From assembly GCF_004362245.1 (NCBI RefSeq), contig NZ_SNWM01000003.1, positions 124,001-188,000 of the forward strand: 64,000 bases of DNA, in the 5' to 3' direction. The notes beneath the pieces were generated by a model. The model worked only from the letters and a program-made list of their open reading frames with translations. It had not been told where the DNA came from and searched no databases. A program made the translations under genes and the position numbers. Origin of the DNA: Pedobacter duraquae. Its GTDB lineage: Bacteria; Bacteroidota; Bacteroidia; Sphingobacteriales; Sphingobacteriaceae. Of the stretch, positions 18,602 through 26,305 are shown piece by piece. Positions within the stretch are counted from its first letter, which is position 1, and each line of letters opens with the position of its first letter.

Positions 18602-20989
18602 TTAGAACTTCAAATTTAAGGATAATAAGAAGTTTGTCCCGGCTTGCGGAAAATAAAAGTTGGAATACGATGCCACACCCTGGTAAATAGAGCCGTAAGT
18701 ATATCCGTTACTTTCATATTTTTTGTCGAAAATGTTGTTGACCAATAGACCCAGATTGATATTCTTGATGCCAAAGGCGGTGAAGTCATAGCCTGCACGG
18801 AAATTACCCACGTAATAGGCTTTAAGCTTTCTGCTTTCGTTTTGTGTGTTATCCAGATATTGTTTGCCAACATATTTGTTTTGCAAGGCAATAGCGAAGC
18901 CTGAAATAGGTTTGTAAACCAGCTCTCCAAAGAGTACTGCTGATGGTGAGAACGAAATGTTTGTAGATTTATAAGGTGTGGTAACAGTATTAATTACGTT
19001 GTAATTGTCGTCATACTCATACAGATAATCTAGATAGTTTTTAATCTTGTTTCTGCTTAGTGCAGCATTTGCATTAACTGCAAACTGCTTACTGATCGTA
19101 TAGGAAGCATCCAGTTCCACACCCAGCCTGTAGCTTTGGTCTACGTTCTGACGTAGCGGTTCGCCCACATCGGTCTGCTTGCCAGTAAGCACCAGCTGAT
19201 CTTTGTAAAACATTCCGTAAACGTTCAGTCCTGCATTGAAACGTTCTTTTTTAATGCGATAGCCCAGCTCAATATTGTTTAACCGCTCTGATTTCGGCAA
19301 TTCACCAACAGCAGCATTCACATAATCATCCCTGATTGGTTCCTTATTGGCTACACTTAAGGATGCATAAATATTGCTTTCTTTATTCAAGAAATAGGTA
19401 GCACCTACTTTGGGATTAAAAAAACCAAGGTTGTCTTTAATATTTAATTGATTTAGCGCTTTCTCGGTACCCAACACACTATAATCAACATTTCTATATT
19501 GCAAATCTGCAAACAGACTTAAGTGTTCAACAGGACTGTAAACGATCTTTCCAAACACGTTGAAGTCGGTCTTCTTACCTGTATTGTCGTAATAGTGATT
19601 ACCGTAAACACTGTTAGAAGCATATTGTGCCCAGATGATTTCTCCAAAGTGATCACCATTGTATTTATTATAGGCGCCACCAAGAGTAATATTTAAAGCA
19701 TTTGACGGTTTATAGGTAAAATTGTAAGTAGCACCATAAAAGTTATTGTCCAGCCATCTTCTTCGAATCAGATCTGTTTCCTCAATTACGGTGCCGCCAA
19801 CTGTTACATTTTGCAGGCCATAAGCCGAAAAAGATTCCCCCTCCTTATATTCTTCATAATAACCTCTTCCTTTGGTATAATGTAGTGCTCCATTAAAAGA
19901 GAACTGATCGGAAAACTGGTGGGCGTATAACATCTGGTAATGATTTTGCCAGTAATTGTCGGTCTGGTTTTTATACGTAAAAGAATTATAGGTTCTGTCG
20001 CCTTGTAGCAAGGTTTCCTCAGATATCCCGTTCCATGACTGATACGTCTTTTCTGTTCCGGCAAACACGTTGATGCGTAATACGTCTCTTTCACCTTGAT
20101 AAGCGCCCGATAAGAAATACGATTTCAGGTCTGACGCTCCGCGATCTACAAAACCATCAGACTTGATTCGTGATAAACGGCCGTCAAAGCTAAATTTATT
20201 GTCAATCAAGCCAGTACCAATTTTTACGGTGTTTTTCAAGGTATTGAAAGAGCCATAAGTATTATTGAGTTCTGCATAAGGTTCGGCAGATGGCGTTGTG
20301 GTCTGGATATTCAGACTGGCACCAAATGCACCGGCGCCATTTGTTGATGTACCTACACCACGTTGAATCTGAATGTTATCTACTGAGGAAGCAAAATCGG
20401 GCATATTTACCCAGAAGGTACCTTGACTTTCACTGTCGTTATACGGAATACCGTTCAATGTTACGTTTACTCTCGTAGCATCGCTACCGCGGATGCGGAT
20501 TCCTGTATAACCTACGCCTGCACCGGCATCGGAGGTTACAACCACACCAGGTGTATTATTAAGGATAAAGGGAAGATCCTGGCCAAAATTGTTCTGGCGG
20601 ATATCCTCTTTACTCAGGTTTTTGTAGGTCGTAGCAGATTTCTCGTTTGCTCGGGTAGCATTCACAATTACTTCGTCGGCCAGGAATGCGGCGGCAGAAA
20701 GTTCAAGGTTCAGGTTAAGGTCAGCTTGTAAGGTCAGTGTTTGTTGAACGGTGTTGAAACCAACGTAGCTTGCAATGATGGTGTAGGTTCCGGCTTTCAG
20801 GTTGCTTAAGTCATAATGACCCTGACTGTCGGTCTTGGTAACGTTCGACGTATTTCTGATACGGATAGTTGTACCAGGTAACAGGGTAGTGCTTCCTTTT
20901 TGGGAAACGGTACCGCTGATAGAGAACTGTGCATTTGCCACAAAAGGCAATAGCAATACAGCGATAGCTGCAATTAATAACTTTTTCAA
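18602..20989 (-). CDS. TonB-dependent outer-membrane receptor (probable thiamine receptor)
   Basis: 795 residues with a signal peptide (LLIAAIAVLLLPFVANAQ). A carboxypeptidase-regulatory-like beta-sandwich spans about 20-105 (ISGTVSQKGSTTLLPGTTIRI), a plug domain about 115-225 (GYTGIRIRGSDATRVNVTLNG, then VDNIQIQRGVGTS), and a barrel follows, ending in an aromatic strand (FLLSLNLKF). The start is a TTG at 20989; no ATG lies in frame upstream before the riboswitch. The TPP riboswitch directly upstream points to thiamine or a related compound as the imported ligand; the substrate is inferred from that only. Confidence 0.92.
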   Translation of the reverse strand: MKKLLIAAIAVLLLPFVANAQFSISGTVSQKGSTTLLPGTTIRIRNTSNVTKTDSQGHYDLSNLKAGTYTIIASYVGFNTVQQTLTLQADLNLNLELSAAAFLADEVIVNATRANEKSATTYKNLSKEDIRQNNFGQDLPFILNNTPGVVVTSDAGAGVGYTGIRIRGSDATRVNVTLNGIPYNDSESQGTFWVNMPDFASSVDNIQIQRGVGTSTNGAGAFGASLNIQTTTPSAEPYAELNNTYGSFNTLKNTVKIGTGLIDNKFSFDGRLSRIKSDGFVDRGASDLKSYFLSGAYQGERDVLRINVFAGTEKTYQSWNGISEETLLQGDRTYNSFTYKNQTDNYWQNHYQMLYAHQFSDQFSFNGALHYTKGRGYYEEYKEGESFSAYGLQNVTVGGTVIEETDLIRRRWLDNNFYGATYNFTYKPSNALNITLGGAYNKYNGDHFGEIIWAQYASNSVYGNHYYDNTGKKTDFNVFGKIVYSPVEHLSLFADLQYRNVDYSVLGTEKALNQLNIKDNLGFFNPKVGATYFLNKESNIYASLSVANKEPIRDDYVNAAVGELPKSERLNNIELGYRIKKERFNAGLNVYGMFYKDQLVLTGKQTDVGEPLRQNVDQSYRLGVELDASYTISKQFAVNANAALSRNKIKNYLDYLYEYDDNYNVINTVTTPYKSTNISFSPSAVLFGELVYKPISGFAIALQNKYVGKQYLDNTQNESRKLKAYYVGNFRAGYDFTAFGIKNINLGLLVNNIFDKKYESNGYTYGSIYQGVASYSNFYFPQAGTNFLLSLNLKF

Positions 20990-21059
20990 TTTAATAACTT
21001 TTTTCGTTAAACCAGCTGTAAGCAGGGGTACCTACAGTACAGTTAAACTCCATAACTCC

Positions 21060-21178
21060 AATCCCTCCGCCGGCATTATCCGGATCAGGTGCATACTTTC
21101 GCATTTTTGTGTTTTGCGAAGTAATGGGTATGATCTCAGCCTTTTTTTGTGTTCGTAAACCAAACAAGGCACCCCTTT
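21060..21178 (-). ncRNA. TPP riboswitch (THI box)
   Basis: Read on the minus strand, the conserved blocks appear in order: GGGGTGCC (about 21175-21168), GGCTGAGATCATACCC (about 21142-21127) and ACCTGATCCGGATAATGCCG (21090-21071), followed by GCGGAGGGA. These are the universal thiamine-pyrophosphate aptamer motifs. An extra 8-bp arm (ACTTCGCA with TGCGAAAGT) extends the P4 side. Downstream, CTGTA and TACAG about 15 nt apart could form part of the expression platform. The regulated genes are the TonB receptor and then thiE. Ligand binding is expected to repress them. Confidence 0.95.
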
Positions 21179-21186
21179 TGATGTTG

Positions 21187-21194
21187 CAAATGTA
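21187..21194 (-). promoter_or_regulatory. -7 promoter box for the TPP-riboswitch transcript
   Basis: TACATTTG on the minus strand, placing the predicted transcription start at about 21183, a few bases before the first conserved riboswitch block. It lies between the kinase gene stop (21231) and the aptamer, so the receptor-thiE unit has its own promoter. Confidence 0.6.
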
Positions 21195-21230
21195 TTAAAT
21201 AAATTTAAATTGTGGCTATGCTACAAAATT

Positions 21231-21752
21231 CTACTTTTCGGAGAGGAAAGAATCTACTGCAGCAACGGCATTATCAAAGCGTGTTTCAATCCCGCCAATA
21301 ACGACATAATTTGCATTAAGGGCCTTCAGCTCTTTATGCCAGATCGCCATAAAATGTTCACGCAAGTGTGGGAAATCACGTAGCGGGTCTTCCTGCCAGG
21401 GCAGGTCGATATCCATTAGCAAGTAAAGATCGTATGGTTTTAAAGGTAGGGCATCCAGAACGATCTGGGGCGTTGCACCCAGCATCTCATCGCTCCAGAT
21501 TTTTACCGTTACAAAAGTAGTATCGCAGAAAATGAAGTCTTTTTCGGCCATAGATAAAACAGATTCTTCCAGGGCTACCTGTCCATGAAACATGTTGATC
21601 TCATCCTGCAAGGTGCAGGGGCCAGTTAGCGCTGCACAATAATATCTGGCATATTCTGCCACCCATAGTGTCTGGTAGTGTTTGGCCAGTTGCTGTGTGA
21701 TGGTTGACTTACCGGTGCTTTCGGGGCCAACGATGGCGATTTTTTTAATCAT
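21231..21752 (-). CDS. NadR-like P-loop kinase (ribosylnicotinamide-kinase type)
   Basis: 173 residues from the ATG at 21752, which begins directly with IKKIAIVGPESTGKSTI, a P-loop at residues 9-17. WVAEYAR and DLPWQEDPLRDFP match the kinase domain of NadR, which phosphorylates nicotinamide riboside. The N-terminal adenylyltransferase and regulator domains of full NadR are absent. Start and stop overlap with the PnuC-type gene by 8 bp, so the two are translationally coupled: uptake followed by trapping through phosphorylation. Given the thiamine riboswitch next door, the substrate could instead be thiamine. A longer frame to 21866 lies wholly within the transporter gene and is rejected. Confidence 0.85.
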   Translation of the reverse strand: MIKKIAIVGPESTGKSTITQQLAKHYQTLWVAEYARYYCAALTGPCTLQDEINMFHGQVALEESVLSMAEKDFIFCDTTFVTVKIWSDEMLGATPQIVLDALPLKPYDLYLLMDIDLPWQEDPLRDFPHLREHFMAIWHKELKALNANYVVIGGIETRFDNAVAAVDSFLSEK

Positions 21753-22368
21753 GTTGTGTTCGGTATGTTTTTTTCCAGTCAAGGTAACCCCTGGTGGCAA
21801 TAAATACATATAATGCGTACATAATAGCTGTCGCATACAAGTCTTTTGACACATAGACGCCAACATAGATCAGATCTACGAAAATCCAGATTAACCAATT
21901 CTGAAGTACTTTACGCGCCAAAAAAATCTGTGCAATCAGACTGCAGGCAGTACAAAAGCTGTCGATAAAGGGGAATGCTGCATCTGTATGTTGTTTTAAA
22001 AGAAAGCCAAGGGCAGCAGTAAAAATAACCACGCCGAGAAGGGATAAGACTACTTCATTCTTAGTGATCCATAACACAGGACTTGTACTTTCGCCACTTG
22101 CCTTGTTTCTGCTCCAGAAGTACCAGCCATATAGGTTCATCGCGAAGAAATAAAACTGCAAACCCATGTCTGCATAAAGCTTGCTTTCGTAAAAGATAAC
22201 AATATAGATCAGTACGCTGATAATCGCTATCGGCCAGTTATAAATATTGTTTTTTGCTGCCAGCCAAACGCAGAGTATGCCCGTGAACACACCGCACCAT
22301 TCCAGCCAGCCGGTTTGCGTAAAGAATTGGATCAGGCTGTCTTTCACAAGATCAATAAATAGCAACAT
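21745..22368 (-). CDS. PnuC-family vitamin transporter (PnuC or PnuT)
   Basis: 207 residues with seven to eight hydrophobic segments. The PnuC-family signature is present: NWPIAIISVLIYIVIFYESKL, then DMGLQFYF and NLYGWYFW near residues 45-90. These facilitators import nicotinamide riboside (PnuC), riboflavin (PnuX) or thiamine (PnuT). The coupled NadR-like kinase favours nicotinamide riboside; the neighbouring thiamine riboswitch region favours thiamine. The ATG at 22368 is chosen over a TTG two codons upstream because the -7 box occupies that TTG. Confidence 0.88.
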   Translation of the reverse strand: MLLFIDLVKDSLIQFFTQTGWLEWCGVFTGILCVWLAAKNNIYNWPIAIISVLIYIVIFYESKLYADMGLQFYFFAMNLYGWYFWSRNKASGESTSPVLWITKNEVVLSLLGVVIFTAALGFLLKQHTDAAFPFIDSFCTACSLIAQIFLARKVLQNWLIWIFVDLIYVGVYVSKDLYATAIMYALYVFIATRGYLDWKKTYRTQHD

Positions 22369-22371
22369 GCC

Positions 22372-22401
22372 CAAAAGTAAATATCCTCACGTAAAAAGCA
22401 A
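22372..22401 (-). promoter_or_regulatory. Promoter of the pnuC-kinase operon
   Basis: On the minus strand TTG (22401-22399), a 19-bp spacer and TACTTTTG (22379-22372), an excellent match. The box ends only 3 bp before the ATG at 22368, predicting a leaderless mRNA. No riboswitch can fit in this leader. Confidence 0.7.
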
Positions 22402-22440
22402 TAAAAAAATCCGGCAAGGAAATGATTCCTGCCGGATTAA
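22402..22440 (-). terminator. Rho-independent terminator upstream of pnuC, no assigned gene
   Basis: On the minus strand CCGGCAGGAA pairs with TTCCTTGCCGG (near-perfect, one bulge) and is followed by seven T. It would end a minus-strand transcript coming from the 22440-22700 interval, where no convincing gene is found. Confidence 0.7.
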
Positions 22441-22659
22441 TAAACCAAACAAACTATTTTATGAAGAATCCCTCTTAATGGGAGAGGGCCGTTTCAAATC
22501 CCGAAGGATTATCAAACATATTCAATGTAAAAACGGGAAATAGTTGCAGATAGTATGCTATATCCTTGTGTTTTCTGATAAAAGTACTTCCTGACTTTTG
22601 GCTGACGATCAAACAATCACCCGCATACGTTGTTATCCTCGATACTAAACCTATAAAAG
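22441..22659. other. Intergenic region before the gene at 22660
   Basis: About 220 bp without a supported gene. It contains a small hairpin, CCCTCTTAATGGGAGAGGG, near 22470-22488. A minus-strand frame crosses it (22475-22720) but overlaps the start of the plus-strand gene and has no recognisable family. No clear promoter box was found for the gene at 22660. Confidence 0.5.
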
Positions 22660-22977
22660 ATGAAAAAGCTAAGCATACAATTTCTGGCCGCTGTTGGATT
22701 GATGGCAGGTCTTTTTGCATTTCAGTCTGCTAAAGACGGTGCGATTCAGGGTACGGTAGTCCCTGCAGAAGGGGCATCAGTGGTAATGGCTATCTCCGGT
22801 CGTGACACTGTGCGCGCTGAAATTAATACTGGCGCCTTCATGCTCAGCAAGGTAAAGCCCGGCACTTATACGGTATGGTTTAAGGGTATCGCGCCGTATA
22901 AAGACACTTCTGTGGAGGCTGTTGCTGTTGTGGAAGGAAGCACTACAGACGTTGGTGCCGTTAAACTTTTGCAATAG
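22660..22977 (+). CDS. Small secreted carboxypeptidase-regulatory-like domain protein
   Basis: 105 residues. A signal peptide (IQFLAAVGLMAGLFAF) is followed by one beta-sandwich of the CarboxypepD_reg type: GAIQGTVVPAEGASVVMAI, then GAFMLSKVKPGTYTVWFKG. The same fold caps the N-terminus of TonB receptors in this phylum, but here it stands alone, probably as a periplasmic or surface-exposed protein. Followed by a strong terminator, so it is monocistronic. Role unknown. Confidence 0.8.
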   Translation: MKKLSIQFLAAVGLMAGLFAFQSAKDGAIQGTVVPAEGASVVMAISGRDTVRAEINTGAFMLSKVKPGTYTVWFKGIAPYKDTSVEAVAVVEGSTTDVGAVKLLQ

Positions 22978-23015
22978 ACGTAAAAAAGCAAAATTATATA
23001 TGTCAAATATAGCGG

Positions 23016-23043
23016 AAGCTGCCTTTTTAAGGCAGCTTTTTCT
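23016..23043 (+). terminator. Rho-independent terminator after the gene at 22660
   Basis: AAGCTGCCTT pairs perfectly with AAGGCAGCTT around a TTT loop, followed by T residues. Confidence 0.9.
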
Positions 23044-23091
23044 GCTATCACGGTTTTTGAAAAATTCTCACATTTATTTAGGCTAAAAGCG

Positions 23092-23099
23092 TAACTTTG
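23092..23099 (+). promoter_or_regulatory. -7 promoter box for carB
   Basis: TAACTTTG matches TAnnTTTG, 68 bp before the carB ATG. No TTG at the normal spacing was found. Confidence 0.5.
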
Positions 23100-23167
23100 C
23101 ATCCCGACAGAACAGTTGGGATCTTTTCTTTATAGCATAGAAAATCTCGCTACCATTTAACAGCCTT

Positions 23168-25984
23168 ATGCCTAGAGACACCTCCATACGCTCAGTATTA
23201 ATTATCGGTTCGGGTCCAATCATTATTGGACAAGCCTGTGAGTTTGATTATTCTGGCTCACAAGCAGCTTTATCTTTAAAGGAAGAAGGAATTGAAGTAT
23301 CTATCATCAATTCCAATCCTGCAACAATCATGACGGATAAGGTTATTGCCGACCACGTTTATCTGCGTCCTTTGACTGTAGATTCTATTGAACAAATCTT
23401 GATTGAAAGAAACATTGATGCTGTTTTGCCTACTATGGGTGGACAGACTGCACTAAACCTTTGCAAAGAAGCTGAGGAACGTGGCGTCTGGGCCAAACAT
23501 AATGTAAAGGTAATCGGTGTAGATGTTGCTGCAATTGAAAAAACAGAAAACCGTGAAGCTTTCAGACAGCTGATGGTTGACATAGGTGTTGGCGTTGCAC
23601 CTTCTAAAATTGCCAACTCTTACCTGGAAGGTAAAGAAGCTGCACAGGAAATAGGATATCCACTTGTGATCAGGCCATCATACACCTTGGGTGGATCCGG
23701 TGGTGGTTTCGTGCATAAAAAAGAAGAATTTGATGCTGCGCTTAAACGCGGACTGGAAGCTTCTCCAACACATGAAGTGCTGGTAGAGCAAGCAGTTTTA
23801 GGCTGGAAAGAGTATGAGCTGGAACTGCTGCGCGATAGTAATGACAATGTGATCATTATTTGCTCTATCGAGAATTTTGACCCAATGGGAATTCATACAG
23901 GTGACTCTATCACCGTAGCGCCTGCAATGACATTGTCTGATCGCTGCTATCAGGATATGCGTAATCAGGCAATCAAGATGATGCGCGCCATCGGGACTTT
24001 TGCTGGAGGTTGTAACGTACAGTTCTCAGTAAACCCAGATAACGATCAAATCATTGCAATCGAAATCAACCCGAGGGTATCAAGATCTTCTGCGCTTGCC
24101 AGTAAGGCTACAGGTTATCCAATTGCAAAAATCGCTTCAAAACTGGCGATAGGATATAACCTTGACGAAATTGAAAATCAAATCACAAAAACAACATCTG
24201 CTTATTTTGAGCCGACTTTGGACTATGTGATTGTTAAAATACCAAGATGGAACTTTGATAAATTCAAAGGAGCCAATATGGAACTCGGACTGCAGATGAA
24301 ATCTGTAGGTGAGGTTATGGCTATCGGCCGTAGCTTTATCGAAGCACTTCAGAAAGCTTGCCAGAGTTTGGAAGTTGGTCGTGCCGGACTGGGTGCCGAT
24401 GGCAAACATAACAGAAGCATCGATGAGATCATGCATGGTCTTGAACATGCCAGCTGGAACCGTTTGTTCCTGATAAAAGATGCAATGAGCATGGGTGTGC
24501 CACTTGAATCGATCCGTAAAGTAACACGTATCGATAAATGGTTCCTTGCGCAAATTCAGGATCTGGTACACCTGGAAACTGAACTGAAACGTTATTCGTT
24601 AAATAATATCCCTAAAGATTTCTTCTTTACACTTAAACAAAAAGGATTCTCTGATATCCAGATCGCTTACCTTTTAGGCAACGTAACAGAAGATGAAGTG
24701 TATGAGCGCAGAAAATCGCTTGGTATCAAACGGGTCTATAAAATGGTAGATACCTGCGCCGCTGAGTTTGCTGCAAAAACCCCTTATTACTACTCTACAT
24801 TTGAAGAGGAAAATGAGTCTCATCCTTCCGACAAAAAGAAGGTGATTGTATTGGGCTCTGGTCCAAATAGGATCGGTCAGGGTATCGAATTCGATTATAG
24901 CTGTGTACATGGTTTGCTTGCTGCCAAAGAAAGTGGTTTCGAATCAATCATGATCAACTGTAATCCTGAAACCGTCTCTACTGATTTTAATATCGCTGAT
25001 AAACTTTACTTTGAACCTGTATTCTGGGAACACGTAAGGGAAATTATTGAGCTTGAAAACCCTATCGGAGTAATCGTGCAGTTAGGTGGTCAGACAGCCC
25101 TGAAAATGGCTGAAAAGCTACACCAGATGGGTGTAAAGATTATCGGTACATCATACAATGATATGGACATCGCTGAGGATCGTGGTCGCTTCTCAGATCT
25201 TTTGAAAGAACTCGAAATCCCTTACCCTAAATATGGTGTTGCCGAAAATGCTGAAGAAGCTATTGTTGTTGCCAACGAAGTGGGATATCCGGTACTGGTA
25301 AGACCAAGTTATGTATTGGGCGGGCAAGGGATGAGCATCGTTATCAACGACGAAGACCTGGAAAAAGCTGTAGTGAAATTGCTTGGCGATCTCCCTGGAA
25401 ACAGAGTCTTAATCGATCACTTCCTGGATCGTGCAGAAGAAACGGAATCCGATTCTATCTCTGATGGTGATGATGTACACATTGTAGGGCTAATGGAACA
25501 TATTGAGCCTGCAGGTATCCACTCTGGAGATTCAAGTGCTGTATTGCCACCATTCAGTCTTTCTGATCAGGTGATCGCAGATATGGAAGCTTATTCTAAA
25601 AAGATTGCGAGAGCATTAAATGTAAAAGGATTGCTGAACATTCAGTTCGCTGTTAAAGATGGAAAGGTTTATGTGATCGAAGCCAATCCAAGGGCATCTA
25701 GGACCGTTCCTTTTATCGCTAAAGCCTACGATGTTCCTTACATCAATATCGCTGCAAAAGTGATGCTGGGTGTAAATAAACTGAAAGACTTTACCATTGT
25801 TCGTAAACTGGAAGGTTATGCGATCAAAGAACCTGTGTTTTCTTTTGATAAATTCCCTGAAGTAACCAAGGAACTCGGACCAGAGATGAAATCGACAGGG
25901 GAGTCTATTCGTTTTATCAAAGACCTGGAGGATCCTTACTTCCGTAAATTGGTTAAAGATAAATCAATGTACTTATCTAAGTAA
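23168..25984 (+). CDS. carB: Carbamoyl-phosphate synthase large subunit
   Basis: 938 residues with two homologous ATP-grasp halves: SVLIIGSGPIIIGQACEFDYSG begins the first, VIVLGSGPNRIGQGIEFDYS (near residue 558) the second. Each half carries its glycine-rich loop (RPSYTLGGSGGGF; RPSYVLGGQGMS) and metal-binding region (EINPRVSRSSAL; EANPRASRTVPF). The protein ends soon after the second ATP-grasp domain, so the roughly 135-residue C-terminal MGS-like allosteric domain of the E. coli enzyme (1073 residues) is absent. It makes carbamoyl phosphate for pyrimidine and arginine synthesis with CarA, which is not adjacent. A terminator follows. Confidence 0.97.
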   Translation: MPRDTSIRSVLIIGSGPIIIGQACEFDYSGSQAALSLKEEGIEVSIINSNPATIMTDKVIADHVYLRPLTVDSIEQILIERNIDAVLPTMGGQTALNLCKEAEERGVWAKHNVKVIGVDVAAIEKTENREAFRQLMVDIGVGVAPSKIANSYLEGKEAAQEIGYPLVIRPSYTLGGSGGGFVHKKEEFDAALKRGLEASPTHEVLVEQAVLGWKEYELELLRDSNDNVIIICSIENFDPMGIHTGDSITVAPAMTLSDRCYQDMRNQAIKMMRAIGTFAGGCNVQFSVNPDNDQIIAIEINPRVSRSSALASKATGYPIAKIASKLAIGYNLDEIENQITKTTSAYFEPTLDYVIVKIPRWNFDKFKGANMELGLQMKSVGEVMAIGRSFIEALQKACQSLEVGRAGLGADGKHNRSIDEIMHGLEHASWNRLFLIKDAMSMGVPLESIRKVTRIDKWFLAQIQDLVHLETELKRYSLNNIPKDFFFTLKQKGFSDIQIAYLLGNVTEDEVYERRKSLGIKRVYKMVDTCAAEFAAKTPYYYSTFEEENESHPSDKKKVIVLGSGPNRIGQGIEFDYSCVHGLLAAKESGFESIMINCNPETVSTDFNIADKLYFEPVFWEHVREIIELENPIGVIVQLGGQTALKMAEKLHQMGVKIIGTSYNDMDIAEDRGRFSDLLKELEIPYPKYGVAENAEEAIVVANEVGYPVLVRPSYVLGGQGMSIVINDEDLEKAVVKLLGDLPGNRVLIDHFLDRAEETESDSISDGDDVHIVGLMEHIEPAGIHSGDSSAVLPPFSLSDQVIADMEAYSKKIARALNVKGLLNIQFAVKDGKVYVIEANPRASRTVPFIAKAYDVPYINIAAKVMLGVNKLKDFTIVRKLEGYAIKEPVFSFDKFPEVTKELGPEMKSTGESIRFIKDLEDPYFRKLVKDKSMYLSK

Positions 25985-26004
25985 TAAACCAAACCTATAT
26001 ACTT

Positions 26005-26036
26005 AAGCCGCTTCCATTTTTGGAGCGGCTTTTTTA
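26005..26036 (+). terminator. Rho-independent terminator after carB
   Basis: AAGCCGCTTCCA and TGGAGCGGCTT form a stem with a single bulged T and a TTTT loop, followed by a T tract. Confidence 0.88.
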
Positions 26037-26053
26037 ATGCCGGTAAACGGACA

Positions 26054-26088
26054 CAAAAAAATCCTCGTTAACTTGCGCTAACGAGGAT
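26054..26088 (-). terminator. Rho-independent terminator for radA
   Basis: On the minus strand CCTCGTTA pairs with TAACGAGG around an 8-base loop and is followed by seven T (26060-26054). It lies about 220 bp past the radA stop, so the radA transcript would have a long 3' UTR. Confidence 0.75.
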
Positions 26089-26305
26089 AATCATCCCTAT
26101 TGTTACGTTAAAATCCATTTCTGGACCAGAACATCTAGATATATACAATTAGCGAACCATAAATGCTGCCTATTGTAAATGCCTGTTAATCAAATGTATA
26201 AAATATATTTGTTATTTACCAAATAAAATTAACGAGAAATATTTCCCCGTTGTGTGGAAAATACATGGAATTGATTCTACAGGCAAAGTGTTGTTCTCCA
26301 TATAT
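26089..26305. other. AT-rich 3' region between the radA terminator and radA
   Basis: About 215 bp, strongly AT-rich, no open frame of note and no recognisable RNA motif. It would form the 3' UTR of radA if the downstream hairpin is its terminator. Confidence 0.4.

Noticed and set aside
22402..22440. Attenuator or riboswitch platform for the PnuC gene
   Set aside because: The hairpin lies upstream of a good -33/-7 promoter whose box ends 3 bp before the ATG, so it would not be in the pnuC mRNA.
22475..22720. Minus-strand 81-codon frame upstream of pnuC
   Set aside because: It overlaps the signal-peptide region of the plus-strand gene at 22660, has no recognisable family or promoter, and its end falls in a low-information region. 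The nearby terminator may belong to a non-coding transcript instead.
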